A DNA stretch of 64,000 bases from an uncultured Phycisphaerales bacterium (GCA_903871935.1 CAIQIQ010000003.1:1-64000), one strand, 5' to 3'. Positions 24,756-33,692 are shown, counted from the first letter of the stretch. Numbers and translations: made by a program. Notes: generated by a model not told the origin, from the letters alone.

Positions 24756-26024
24756 TCACTTCCCTTTGGTCATGTCCGTTGCCGGGCGCCGGCAGAGGAT
24801 GATCGCTACTGCGATATTCACCGGCAAGACCCACGCGATGATATTCCAGTTATCCTGAGCGAACCATGGCAGTAGCTTAAGGCCAAGTCCAAGGGCGCTG
24901 CCGGCTGCCATCGCCATGGCGATATACTGGCTAATGCGCGAGGCCAGCGGATGTCGCGGCTGGCTTGTGCGATGTCGTAACGCCCATGGCAGCAGCACCA
25001 GCAGAATCAGCGCGATGGGCGACATCTGCAGAAGGTTTTCGTTCCGGTAGGTTGCCCAGTGATTGGTCAGGAACATCAGGTATGAGCCGATGCATCCGGC
25101 GAAGGTGGCCAGCAGCGTCCAGAGCAAGATAAATGTGTTGAGGGCGATCCGCGCCAGGCCATGCTGCTGACGCTGTGCAAGCATCAGAAGCGTTGCAGTC
25201 ATCAACAGTCCCGCGGCCGCGAACCATGGCAGGACGCGGGGCGGGGCATCGGGCACATTGCTGCGGGTGGCTTGGTAAAGTACCTGCTCAGAGCGGATCA
25301 GGGGAATAGTGGTGTTGGCATCCTGCGTGATTGTCACGGTGCGAAGGTGGGCCTGCATCAGTTCGGGTAGGTACATTTCCTGCCAGCGGGTCATGGGTTT
25401 GTCCACGTCTTGGCCGAGGATATATTCCAGGCAGATGAAGACTACGGGATTGGATGCGGCGATCCGGCGGGTGTGGAAGCGGTAGGTATGATGAGGCACG
25501 ATGTCCTGGGTTTGGGCCTTGAGCTGGTGGGCGAGGGCGCGATCGATGGCATCACGGACGCGGGTGGAGCAGTTGTCGTTGTAGGGGGCGTAGATGTACT
25601 CGCGGTTTTCGGGTTTGGCGCTGTCCCAGAGGAAGGCGGCGAGGCGTATGCTCTGCTCGCGCGTGAGGTTCAGGTCCTGGATGGTGGTAGTGCGGTTTGT
25701 GGTGCGGTAGTAATCGAGCATGTCGGGGGTCGGGCCGAAGGCAAGCCAGTAGTGCTGGGTGCCCTGGATGAATCCGGGGAGGAAGTCGGTCAGGACGTTG
25801 TCGCCAAAGGCGAAGACGCCGTAGTTGAAGGAGATATCGTTGTAGGGAGGGCGGATGGCATCATCCTGGATGCGCAGGGCGTTGTGGGCGAACCGTTCGT
25901 AGAGTTCTTCGCCGGGGCCGAAGGTGACGAGGGAGATGGCAGGGCGGGTGGTTTGGGCGCAGAGGGTGGCGGGGGCGAGGAGGAGGAGCCAGGCGGCGGC
26001 GAGGATGTTGCGGATCGGTGTCAC
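24756..26024 (-). CDS. DUF4105 (Lnb-type) membrane protein
   Basis: The 422-residue product has a signal or anchor (NILAAAWLLLLAPATLCAQ), an extracytoplasmic DUF4105/Lnb-type domain and four to five C-terminal membrane segments. The domain shows the papain-like pair expected for the family: His47 in YERFAHNALRI and Cys152 in YNDNCSTRVRDAID. A periplasmic hydrolase or acyl-transfer role is inferred; substrates of this family are poorly known. The best start is a GTG at 26024, because the frame upstream reads into repeat-rich sequence; no clear ribosome-binding site precedes it. It is the first gene of an operon with the HEAT lipoprotein. Confidence 0.75.
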   Translation of the reverse strand: MTPIRNILAAAWLLLLAPATLCAQTTRPAISLVTFGPGEELYERFAHNALRIQDDAIRPPYNDISFNYGVFAFGDNVLTDFLPGFIQGTQHYWLAFGPTPDMLDYYRTTNRTTTIQDLNLTREQSIRLAAFLWDSAKPENREYIYAPYNDNCSTRVRDAIDRALAHQLKAQTQDIVPHHTYRFHTRRIAASNPVVFICLEYILGQDVDKPMTRWQEMYLPELMQAHLRTVTITQDANTTIPLIRSEQVLYQATRSNVPDAPPRVLPWFAAAGLLMTATLLMLAQRQQHGLARIALNTFILLWTLLATFAGCIGSYLMFLTNHWATYRNENLLQMSPIALILLVLLPWALRHRTSQPRHPLASRISQYIAMAMAAGSALGLGLKLLPWFAQDNWNIIAWVLPVNIAVAIILCRRPATDMTKGK

Positions 26025-26137
26025 TGGTCGAGCATTGTGGCGAAGCGAGGGGCAGGAGGGAAGGGCGGGGAGGGGGACAGGAGAGGTGGAGACACGGAGA
26101 TGCGGGGACGCGGGGAGCGATGAGCGGAAACAAAGAG

Positions 26138-26270
26138 CGGGTGTGGATAAGTGAGGAGGTGCGCAAGTTCCTGGCGAGATGCCCCCTTGGCGGTATGTGC
26201 TGGGAGGATAGGGAGTTAGGAGCAGATCAGGGGAGGAGGTGCGCAAGTTCGGTGCGCTTGTGGATAACTC
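26138..26270. repeat. Dispersed repeat 1, copy B, with two DnaA-box-like 9-mers
   Basis: This is the second copy of the 133-bp element at 13615-13747, gap-free and about 83% identical. TGTGGATAA occurs at 26142-26150 and 26259-26267, again 117 bp apart. The internal AGGTGCGCAAGTTC repeat is kept as well. Conservation is strongest around these motifs and weakest in the centre (about 26172-26210), which points to selection on, or functional ends at, the boxes. Confidence 0.8.
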
Positions 26271-26405
26271 CGGGGAACCGCAACGGCCGCGGAAATAAAG
26301 TGGGGCACTTTGAGACATTTTGGGGCATCGTCCTGATGCAATCGAGCGGGCCCCCCCCAAAAATGTGTGACATTGAGTGACAAAGTGTGACATCCGGGGG
26401 AGGAA

Positions 26406-26430
26406 CGTAGTACGTGATGCGTAGTACGTG
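26406..26430. repeat. Short tandem direct repeat
   Basis: CGTAGTACGTG occurs twice, separated by ATG. It lies in the repeat-rich spacer between repeat 1 copy B and repeat 2 copy B. Just upstream (about 26361-26393) TGTGACAT also occurs twice. No function can be assigned. Confidence 0.6.
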
Positions 26431-26545
26431 GAAGACCATGGAATGTGGGTGGAATCCCGGAAGGCCCACCGACGGTGAGTCCGTGGGCTTGGGGTGGCGC
26501 GGATTATTCACTTGCCAGAGAGCTAAGGGACGCGGGAAAACACGT

Positions 26546-26638
26546 CCCCCCATAATAAGGGGGTACTGGCAATATTCGATAAAGAGAGATTGAGGTTTAA
26601 CAATGGTTTACGTTCAGCGAACAAAATTCGCATTATTT
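26546..26638. repeat. Dispersed repeat 2, copy B
   Basis: This matches 14049-14140. It opens with CCCCC-ATAATAA-GGGGG, a hairpin, and then shares ATTCGATAA, a TTGAGG block and AAAATTCGCA. It starts 275 bp after repeat 1 copy B; at the other locus the gap is 301 bp. The sequence between the two elements is unrelated at the two loci. Confidence 0.65.
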
Positions 26639-27712
26639 TTGGAGAGCGGAGGCATGCGGATTGCTTGCGGCGGAACGCTCCGCCACAGCGAGTAAGCAGC
26701 GGCGGCCCCACACCTCCGCCGCCAAGGGGCGGGCCCAAGGGGTCGCCGGGCGACTGAGTACAAATCGCGACTGCCGTGCAGGCCATAGCACGGACGTGCG
26801 ATATAGCGTCAGCAAGCGCTCCACGTACTGGTGGTGGAAGCGGGGCGGCCAAAATAGGACGCCATCGCCGGTGAGTGAAGCGAACAGCAGGCGAAAATCT
26901 ACCTCTCGCAACGACGCAACGACGCCACCAAACAAAGAAGACAGCAGAGAGACCAATCCGCGGATCAGTGCCGATTTTCGCAGAGTGGATACGGGGATGC
27001 CGAAATGGAGACCGACCGCGGATGACGCGGATAACGCGGATCGGATAGCGGAAAGAAGATAAAGCGAGGAATGGCCACAGAAGGCTCAAAAAGCATAAGA
27101 AGGCGATCCACAGATTGCCACTGATTGGCACAGATTCGAAGGCGTGAAGAGAGGAACACGGAGAACATGTCGGGGCTGGTGGGGCATCGTGGTGTCTGAT
27201 GCCGCTTGATGGATGTGCGTGAATGCCCTGAAAACAGCGGATGAAATGGGCATATTGCCAGATCACTATTTACGTCCCCATACCACGTCCTCGTTTGGGA
27301 TGCGGAAAATGAGTCTGGATTCGTACACGGACGCGGAGCGCGATAGCTCCCACTTTCACATTGCTGAGGCCATGCGGCGAAATGTGCTTTGACCATCTTT
27401 ATTCCCTGACCCTCCTTATTCCCCCCGCACGACATGGAGCACCGCGCAAGGGTTCCAGGTGGGATTTCTGCCGAGGCATCATCGGTTCCTCGTAAAGGAT
27501 GAGCGGCAGGGGGATTCGGTCCAAGGGGTGGAGATCGCGACGGATCTGCTGGCTGGCAGGTCGTATGTGATCGATCCATACCCACGCGAAGGGGATCGAT
27601 CCTGGAGTCCCATCATTGTGCAACGAGCTGAAGGCCATGACCGGTAAAGGGCTGAGGCGGCATGCACGCGAAAGAAAATCCGGTTCCCTTCCCGGCTCGC
27701 TGTCGCGTTCTA
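26639..27712. other. Long stretch without a recognisable gene
   Basis: About 1.1 kb in which I can support no gene. Open frames exist on the minus strand (26965-27585 and 27399-27638), but they lack ribosome-binding sites and family resemblance, and low-complexity phrases such as CACAGATTGCCACTGATTGG suggest accumulated repeats. The part around 27440-27650 reads plausibly as protein in two frames and may be a decayed gene. With 26025-26638 it makes a 1.7-kb gap, the longest in the window. Confidence 0.5.
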
Positions 27713-28204
27713 TCAGGTTGCTGGCTTTCTCCTCGCCACGTCCCGTTCCAGTGCCGCACGAATCAACTGAAGCGAGACGCGAAAGCTCGTGTTCTGTAGT
27801 TTCCTCAACGCCTCTGGCAGTTGCAGAAGATCCATCCTCGCGGCCTGCTCCAGGACGGTGAGAGTGCCAAGGACGCGTAGCCCTTGTGCCGCAGCAAACT
27901 TCGTCCCGTCACGCTCGTCCATCAGCAGCCAATCGGCATTCAGTTCCTTGGCCAGTGCCATGGCACTGGCTTCACCAGGCCCGAGTCTGGCCGGGCACTC
28001 CAGGGCCTCTCGTGCCTTGACCACTCTCATCCAGGCAGGTGGTTGCTGTGCCCACCGCCGCACCACTTCCGGGGTTCGCAGATGGCATAATTCGGCGATG
28101 ACTTCGGGCGGAGCATAGACTTCGCCGAACAGTCTGGGCAGTACTTCGGACTCGCCGATGAGTAGCAGATAGTTGATCGGAGACGTATCGGAGACGACGA
28201 TCAC
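27713..28204 (-). CDS. DUF3368 PIN-like toxin
   Basis: The 163-residue protein is a DUF3368 member of the PIN nuclease superfamily. It begins VIVVSDTSPINYLLLIGE with the first acidic residue, continues PPEVIAELCHLRTPEVV, and has the later acidic cluster in ADWLLMDERDGTKFAA. It should act as an RNase. The start is the GTG at 28204, because GTGA overlaps the TGA stop of the antitoxin gene; the ATG further upstream lies inside that gene. This four-base overlap indicates translational coupling. The module looks complete. Confidence 0.85.
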   Translation of the reverse strand: MIVVSDTSPINYLLLIGESEVLPRLFGEVYAPPEVIAELCHLRTPEVVRRWAQQPPAWMRVVKAREALECPARLGPGEASAMALAKELNADWLLMDERDGTKFAAAQGLRVLGTLTVLEQAARMDLLQLPEALRKLQNTSFRVSLQLIRAALERDVARRKPAT

Positions 28205-28464
28205 CGAGCCAACTCCCGCCACAATTGGTCGGCTTGGCGCTCGAATTGCTCGATCGTCATCAGGTCCTCAGTAACGTTGTGCGTCTTGAGCACCACGTCC
28301 GTCTCGATGCGAGAAAGCCCCAACGCTTGCGCAAGTTCGTGATGGGTGAGCTTTTCCTGCCGATAGAGTTCGACCAAAGCCGCCTCCTTGGCCACCTGAT
28401 CGAGGTCGCCAAGCTGCCGCAGCTTCCGTTCGATGTTGTTGGGCAGTTCAAATGTCACAAGCAT
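28201..28464 (-). CDS. UPF0175-family antitoxin
   Basis: The 87-residue protein belongs to UPF0175, the usual partner of DUF3368 toxins. It starts MLVTFELPNNIERKLRQLGD and has KEAALVELYRQEKLTHHELA followed by QALGLSRIETDVVLKTHN, a helix-turn-helix that should bind the operon promoter. Its stop overlaps the toxin start. The gene is divergent from the aldo/keto reductase at 28593; I see no clear operator in the 128-base gap. Confidence 0.85.
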   Translation of the reverse strand: MLVTFELPNNIERKLRQLGDLDQVAKEAALVELYRQEKLTHHELAQALGLSRIETDVVLKTHNVTEDLMTIEQFERQADQLWRELAR

Positions 28465-28592
28465 ACGTCATTCCTTGCCGGACTATTCTAGCAGGTCTGG
28501 GGCTCCAAGCCACCTTCTCTACAACTGCGGCACACTGATCTTGATTGACTCGTCCGGTGGCTGGCTATAGTTTCTTCCCCAGGAGGCAACGC

Positions 28593-29564
28593 ATGCAGTA
28601 TCGCAAGATGGGCAAGTGGGGTGTGAAGCTCAGCGTGGTCGGGCTGGGCAGCTATCTTACCATCGGATTCAAGCTTGACCTGGAGGCTTCTCGCGCTACG
28701 GTCCGCGCTGCGCGCGATGCAGGGATCAACTTCTTCGACACCGCCAATGCGTACAACATTGGCGAGGGTGAGAAGATGCTGGGGCAGTGCCTGGGGGAGT
28801 TCCCGCGATCCGATGTGTTTGTCCTGACCAAGGTCTGGGCGCCGATGGGTAAGGGGCCTAACGACAAGGGTTTGTCCAAGAAGCACATCTTTGAGCAGTG
28901 CCATGCGAGCCTGAAGCGGCTGGGCATGGACTATGTGGATCTGTACATGTGCCACCGGCCGGACCCCGATACCCCGCTGGAGGAGACGGTGCGGGCGATG
29001 GAAGACCTGGCTCGCATGGGCAAGATCCTCTACTGGGGGGTGAGCGAATGGCCGGCCGAGATGATGGTCAAGGCTAATGCGGTGGCGCGGGAGATCGGGG
29101 CGCGCGGGATTGGCGTGAATGAGCCGCGATATAGTCTGCTCTATCGCCATCCCGAAACATCCGTCTTCCCGGCCACGATTCAGGAAGGCATCGGCAATGT
29201 CATCTTCTCGGGGTTGGCGCATGGGATGCTTACGGGCAAATACAGGCCCGGGGAAGCTGTCCCGGCCCAGACGCGGATGGCGGGCGATGATACGAACATG
29301 GTGCTCAAGGCCATGTACTGGAACGAGGAGAATAAGAAGAAGGTCCAGGAGGTGGTGAAGCTGGCGGAGGAGATGGGCACGAGTTGTGCGACGTTGTCGC
29401 TGGCGTGGTGCCTGCGACACCCGGCGGTGACCAGCACAATTATCGGAGCCACGAAAGTGGAGCAGGTGCAGGAGAACGCCAAGGCGGCCGAGTTGAAGAT
29501 CCCTGATGATGTGGCGAAGAAACTCGAGGAACTGTTCCCGCTGCCTAAGAGCGGGGCGGTGTAG
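28593..29564 (+). CDS. Aldo/keto reductase (potassium-channel beta-subunit-like)
   Basis: A 323-residue (alpha/beta)8-barrel NADPH-dependent reductase with the complete tetrad Asp49, Tyr54, Lys80 and His121 (FFDTANAYNIGEGE, VLTKVW, LYMCHRPD). The cofactor-binding end is present as STIIGATKVEQVQENAKA. It groups with the YghZ / Kv-beta-like branch by its NAYNIGEGE and RYSLLYR blocks. It reduces an aldehyde or ketone; the substrate is unknown. AGGAGG lies just upstream of the ATG at 28593. The phosphotransferase gene follows after 82 bases on the same strand and could be co-transcribed. Confidence 0.9.
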   Translation: MQYRKMGKWGVKLSVVGLGSYLTIGFKLDLEASRATVRAARDAGINFFDTANAYNIGEGEKMLGQCLGEFPRSDVFVLTKVWAPMGKGPNDKGLSKKHIFEQCHASLKRLGMDYVDLYMCHRPDPDTPLEETVRAMEDLARMGKILYWGVSEWPAEMMVKANAVAREIGARGIGVNEPRYSLLYRHPETSVFPATIQEGIGNVIFSGLAHGMLTGKYRPGEAVPAQTRMAGDDTNMVLKAMYWNEENKKKVQEVVKLAEEMGTSCATLSLAWCLRHPAVTSTIIGATKVEQVQENAKAAELKIPDDVAKKLEELFPLPKSGAV

Positions 29565-29646
29565 GAAGGTCAACCACGGAGGCGCGGAGACACCGAGCAA
29601 GCTGGACCCCCGGCCTCATTTCGCGTCTTGTCCGCTCAGGATCAAT

Positions 29647-30570
29647 GTGACGAAAGATCAGATCATCCAGAAGTTGCATGAATACGGTGTCATCTCGTGC
29701 CATGTTGCCAACAGTGATGGACTGGTGCCTCTGCGTGGTGGTCGCGTGGCAGAGCATGTCTACCGTTTCGACACGCCGGGCGGCTGCCCGCTGGCCGTTA
29801 AGGTCGTTCGCCCCAATGAAGCATTGATCCTTCGGGTCCTGGCGCATCTGCGATCGCGACTTGTTCCGAGCATCTGTTGTCCGGAATTGATTGGTGAGGG
29901 TTTGCTCATATGGCATTACCTCGATCCCGCCGCAGTTGGTCCGCTGCATCCCGATCTGGCAAAGGCGTATGCCCAGTTTCACAATGCCACGGACGATGGG
30001 AAGGTGTTCGCGGAACTGGGCCTGCCAGCGAAACTGGAAAAGTCGGGTCAGGAGTTCTACATCGACACGTTGCATCGGTGTTTCGGTGCGGCCATGGTCA
30101 ACCTGGCAAAGCTGCAGGGATATGCGTGGCCGGTGCTGGATACGGTTCGTCAGACAATGGCGAAGGTTGGGGAACGTGAGGATGAGCTTGCCGAGCGGTT
30201 TGGCAACACCCCATTTGCGTGGATCCACAATGACTTTCGCGAAGAGAACCTCGTCGGCAACCCGCCGAAACTGATCGACTGGGGCTCTTCGTATGGATAT
30301 GGGCCGTACCTTTGCGACATCGCACCGTATCTGGTAGAGAGCGATGAGGCGATGCGGGCATTCGCGGGTGAATCGGCGATCTATCAATCGCGCTCGCAGA
30401 ACGAGCGGCAGGGCGATCTCCTGGCGTGTACGGCCGCTGCGCTCACGGGGTATCTGCACTGGCACCTCGGCGACATGCTTAAGGATGGCGACATGGAGCG
30501 TGTCCGCTCCGCACTGGACCGGCGCCGCAAGCAGTACCAGTGGTTGCACACCATGCTGGCCACCGGCTAA
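29647..30570 (+). CDS. Aminoglycoside phosphotransferase-like (APH-fold) kinase
   Basis: The 307-residue protein has the APH/choline-kinase fold. The catalytic loop is WIHNDFREENLVG (Brenner-type HxDxxxxN) and the metal-binding motif is KLIDWGSSYGYGP, in which aspartate replaces the first residue of a DFG-like motif. The N-lobe lysine is probably in LAVKVVRP. It should phosphorylate a small metabolite. There is no reason to call it a resistance gene: the neighbours are metabolic. The start is a GTG at 29647 with AGGA six bases upstream; the longer open frame overlaps the reductase gene. Confidence 0.75.
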   Translation: MTKDQIIQKLHEYGVISCHVANSDGLVPLRGGRVAEHVYRFDTPGGCPLAVKVVRPNEALILRVLAHLRSRLVPSICCPELIGEGLLIWHYLDPAAVGPLHPDLAKAYAQFHNATDDGKVFAELGLPAKLEKSGQEFYIDTLHRCFGAAMVNLAKLQGYAWPVLDTVRQTMAKVGEREDELAERFGNTPFAWIHNDFREENLVGNPPKLIDWGSSYGYGPYLCDIAPYLVESDEAMRAFAGESAIYQSRSQNERQGDLLACTAAALTGYLHWHLGDMLKDGDMERVRSALDRRRKQYQWLHTMLATG

Positions 30571-30767
30571 CGTGAGCTCTTACGAGCGCCTCCGCCGCTC
30601 GGCAGTCACCAGCGCAATCATCGGCGCCACCGTTCTCTCTACATCTTTCAAGGCTCGGAGGAGACATTGTCGGCCTTTTGGTGAGGCGCCGTGCGCTGTG
30701 ACTTCCCTCCGCCAGTGGACTGGCGGCGTGCGGGGTGCCAATACTTATCTAACTGAAGGAATTGAAC

Positions 30768-31574
30768 ATGCTTGGCACCGAGCAGGTAGAACGGTTTTGG
30801 CGCGACGGGTTTCTCAAGGGTGGGCAGGTCCTTACGCCCCAGGAAGTGGGGGAACTGCAGGAGGAGATGGAGCGGGTGATCCGCGATGTCGGGAAGAAGG
30901 ATGTGCCGCAGCCGGTGCGCTGCGTGAATCTCAATCAGCGCGAGCCGGCAGCGCCAGTGTGGCAGATCGTCAATATCTGGCAGGCCAGTGAGCCGTTCAA
31001 GCGGCTGGTGTTTAATCCCGTCGTGGCGGGCGAGGTAGCGCAGCTGTTGGATGCGCGGGAGTTGCGGCTGTGGCACGATCAGATCCAATACAAACCCTCA
31101 ACGGCGGGAGGGGTGAACATGTGGCACCAGGATTGGCCCTACTGGCCGATCCTTTCAGAGCCTGCGCAGGTGACGGCGTGGATTGCGCTGGATGATGTCG
31201 ATGAGGAGAATGGGTGTATGAGCATGGTGCGCGGATCGCATCGATGGGGGAATACCATCGAGTTTCTCCATTCGCTGGGGCAGGATTTTGGCGCGATGCC
31301 GGCACAGTGGAACGGGCATGCGGTCGAAGTGGTCACCTGTCCGGTGCGCGCGGGGCAGGTGCACTTTCATCATGGGCTGACGTGGCATGGGTCTGGCCGC
31401 AATCGCAGCATCCGCAAACGCCGGGCGATCGCACTGCACTTCATGAGCGAGAGGACGCGGTACAACGCCAGCGGGAATCACATCATGAAGCCGTTTGTGA
31501 GGGTGGGGGATGGTGAGGTGATGAGTGGCGAGGTGTTTCCGCTGGTATGGTCGGCGGCTGGGGTGAGGGTGTGA
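30768..31574 (+). CDS. Phytanoyl-CoA dioxygenase-like Fe(II)/2-oxoglutarate enzyme
   Basis: The 268-residue protein is a PhyH-family dioxygenase. The iron ligands are visible: His120 and Asp122 in MWHQDWPYWP and His207 in LTWHGSGRNRS, with a downstream arginine for 2-oxoglutarate. The block TAWIALDDVDEENGCMSMVR is typical. Such enzymes hydroxylate small organic molecules, using O2 and 2-oxoglutarate; the substrate is not predictable. AAGGA lies eight bases before the ATG at 30768. The 197-base gap after the kinase gene shows nothing notable, so the two may be separate units. Confidence 0.88.
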   Translation: MLGTEQVERFWRDGFLKGGQVLTPQEVGELQEEMERVIRDVGKKDVPQPVRCVNLNQREPAAPVWQIVNIWQASEPFKRLVFNPVVAGEVAQLLDARELRLWHDQIQYKPSTAGGVNMWHQDWPYWPILSEPAQVTAWIALDDVDEENGCMSMVRGSHRWGNTIEFLHSLGQDFGAMPAQWNGHAVEVVTCPVRAGQVHFHHGLTWHGSGRNRSIRKRRAIALHFMSERTRYNASGNHIMKPFVRVGDGEVMSGEVFPLVWSAAGVRV

Positions 31575-31626
31575 GAGAGGAGGGATGCATTGGTGGCTTC
31601 GCCTGCTCTCCATCGCTGCACCCGTC

Positions 31627-32169
31627 TCAAAGAAGCCCGTACCCCATTTCCTCGATCACGGTGAGCCACCAACCACTGGGATCGCTGATCGCCCGCGCAT
31701 CTGATTCCGCTATCATATCACGTAGCCGACCAGCATAGTCTGCCGTGTCGAGCTGGTGTCGGAGGGAAGCGACTCTGCAATAATGCGCCAATGAGACACC
31801 CATGGCGTGGACACTGCTGTTAACGAACATCGGTGCATATGTGCCTTGCAGATCTATCCAGAACACCTGACCAGACCGATGAACATCCAAGACAAACATA
31901 AGTCCGTAGTTCTCGGCAATACAGCGTGCATCCCCTGCCCATGCCACCTTCTGCAGGACGCCAGCCGAACCCGGGATAGTACGGGCCTCCTGGAGTTCCC
32001 TGCAGGGGCCGAAATCAAAACCGAACATAGGTTTTGCCGGAAACCCTACTTCCACCAGATAGTTCACCGATAGGACATCGATTGGCAAAGAGGTGGCCAC
32101 ATTCCGGTCTGAGACGATTCGGCCTATGTCCTTGAATGCATCAATCACATACTGAAATTCCGTGCGCAT
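31627..32169 (-). CDS. SUKH-4-like protein (possible orphan immunity protein)
   Basis: The 180-residue protein has no signal peptide. Its pattern, NYLVEVGFPAKPMFGFDF near the start, GQVFWIDLQG in the middle and PMFVNSSVHAMGVSLAHYCR near the end, resembles SUKH-4 immunity proteins, which protect against polymorphic toxins. No toxin gene is adjacent, although an RHS scar lies 30 kb away in the window. A related SUKH protein of other function is also possible. GAGG precedes the ATG at 32169. It is convergent with the dioxygenase gene. Confidence 0.55.
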   Translation of the reverse strand: MRTEFQYVIDAFKDIGRIVSDRNVATSLPIDVLSVNYLVEVGFPAKPMFGFDFGPCRELQEARTIPGSAGVLQKVAWAGDARCIAENYGLMFVLDVHRSGQVFWIDLQGTYAPMFVNSSVHAMGVSLAHYCRVASLRHQLDTADYAGRLRDMIAESDARAISDPSGWWLTVIEEMGYGLL

Positions 32170-32342
32170 GTTACCTCAGTAGTCTAGGGCAGCCGTCGGA
32201 AGCGGGAAAGAGATCTCTATGCGTAGAGGTGCGCGGGATGCGTGACATGTCACTATCACATCCGGGAATCCATGTGGAGAAATGTCCTTGACCCATCCAA
32301 TTCCGCCAGTCGAGCGATTCGACCTTCCCTGCGTCAAGCCCT

Positions 32343-32386
32343 GCACCCGGAGACGGGTGCGGGCACCACAGTCGGAGACGACTGTG
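32343..32386. other. Two tandem hairpins, both with GAGA tetraloops
   Basis: GCACCCG-GAGA-CGGGTGC (32343-32360) is followed after six bases by CACAGTCG-GAGA-CGACTGTG (32367-32386). Both stems are perfect and both loops are GNRA tetraloops on the + strand. They lie 20 bases past the stop of the ceramidase-like gene, which runs on the minus strand, where a terminator or mRNA-stabilising structure would be expected. The rest of the 32170-32405 gap is unremarkable. Confidence 0.6.
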
Positions 32387-32405
32387 CCACGTTGAGGCAC
32401 CCAGT

Positions 32406-33692
32406 TTAGCCGGGCAGGCCGCCGACGGCGGGCGTGGTCAGTGCCGGGAACTTTAGGGGCTGTTGGCGCACCAGGTCGCGGGCGGTATCGATGATTTTGC
32501 CGACGACGGCCTCACCGGTTCCTCGCGCGAAGGGGGTGGTGTTGGGCTCGTAGCCGCCCAAATAAAACTGGTTGTAGGTGGGGAAATAGCCCAGGCAGTC
32601 GGTAGAGGTGAATAGGGTGTAGCTCTTGAGGAAGGGGCTGGACCACTTGAGCATGGCGCCCAGTTCGGCCATTGGCTCGCCGGGCCAGCCGGCCAGCAGT
32701 ACGGGCCCGATGCCCAGCAGGCTGATGTCCACGGTCATCTGTTTTTCGGCGGGCAGTTTCTGCTTTCGCGCTTCGGCTTCGGGCAGCATTTCTATCGTGG
32801 CGGCATCTTTCATCGGAAGCGCCATTTCGGGGTAGGCAAGACGCAGTTGGTTGTCGAAATCGGCCGCGATCGAGTCGTAGGTGCGGCAGATTGCCTGTCG
32901 GGCCAGGGTGGTTCCCATTGACTCAGCACTGGCGAAACCGGATTCGGGCATCAGGGGATGATTGTCGCCGGCAGCGCCCGTTGTCGCCAGGCAGGTGCAG
33001 CCTTCGAAGGTCTCCTCGACGCGACGGCGAAGAACGCCCTGAAAATCGGCCGACACCAGGTTGGAGGAATTGCCGACGTTCAGCGGGTGGGAGGTGTAGT
33101 TGGTGATCAGGGCCTTGTAGCGGTTGCGGGTGCCCTTCTTGCGGAAGGCGATGATGCCCAGCTCGCGATCGACGAATTCGCGGCTCTGGCCCAGGAGCTG
33201 TTTGTTGTCGGGGATGTACAGGAAGCGGCGGTCGGGGAAGTTGTAGCGCCGGTTCATGTTCTCTTCGACGTAAGTGTAGTTGTAGCGAAGTTCGCACTCT
33301 TCGACGTTGGACTTGGCCTGCTGTGCGGCCTCGATGGACCACTGCAGCAGTCGTTCCATGTAGTCTGCGCGGCATTGGCCTGGTATGTCAGCACCAAACC
33401 GTTCTTCCAATGGATACGGCGCGGAATGTACGTGCGTACAGTGGAGGTAGATTCCGGCCACGCCTGTGGCCTGCGTGATGGCTTTGCGGAAACGCAACTG
33501 GGTCGGCCGGAGGAGGCCGATCAGGTCATAGCTCAAGAGAATTGCTTCGCGCGAGCCATCGTTGAGATAGAGCGCGGTCACGGAGATGTCGTCATGGACG
33601 CCCGTGTTGGCGTAATCCGGCCCGTAGCCGCAGAGATGATGTCCAACCTCGGGATTGATGACGCGACGACCCGTTCCAACCAGCATTGACAT
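32406..33692 (-). CDS. Neutral/alkaline ceramidase-like protein
   Basis: The 428-residue protein matches the neutral/alkaline non-lysosomal ceramidase family in its N-terminal domain: an opening GTGRRVINPEVG, then LHCTHVHSAPYP with the zinc-binding histidines, and TNYTSHPLNVG. It is shorter than full ceramidases (about 650 residues) and lacks a signal peptide and the C-terminal immunoglobulin-like domain. Many planctomycete proteins of this type have unknown amide or ester substrates, so ceramide cleavage is not assured. GAGG lies just upstream of the ATG at 33692. The ADP-ribosylglycohydrolase gene ends 31 bases upstream on the same strand, so the two are probably an operon. Confidence 0.75.
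   Translation of the reverse strand: MSMLVGTGRRVINPEVGHHLCGYGPDYANTGVHDDISVTALYLNDGSREAILLSYDLIGLLRPTQLRFRKAITQATGVAGIYLHCTHVHSAPYPLEERFGADIPGQCRADYMERLLQWSIEAAQQAKSNVEECELRYNYTYVEENMNRRYNFPDRRFLYIPDNKQLLGQSREFVDRELGIIAFRKKGTRNRYKALITNYTSHPLNVGNSSNLVSADFQGVLRRRVEETFEGCTCLATTGAAGDNHPLMPESGFASAESMGTTLARQAICRTYDSIAADFDNQLRLAYPEMALPMKDAATIEMLPEAEARKQKLPAEKQMTVDISLLGIGPVLLAGWPGEPMAELGAMLKWSSPFLKSYTLFTSTDCLGYFPTYNQFYLGGYEPNTTPFARGTGEAVVGKIIDTARDLVRQQPLKFPALTTPAVGGLPG

Noticed and set aside
26340-26430. Short repeats as a CRISPR array
   Set aside because: The repeated units (TGTGACAT, CGTAGTACGTG) are too short, occur only twice each and have no regular spacers; no cas gene is present.
26965-27585. 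206-codon minus-strand frame in the long gap
   Set aside because: No ribosome-binding site, no recognisable family and repetitive phrases; kept only as part of the gene-free region.
28320-28335. GCGCAAGTTC resembling part of repeat 1
   Set aside because: It lies inside the UPF0175 antitoxin gene, is only ten bases long and lacks the flanking repeat sequence.
29647-30570. Antibiotic-resistance aminoglycoside phosphotransferase
   Set aside because: The fold fits, but the context is metabolic and the APH fold covers many small-molecule kinases; resistance is unsupported.
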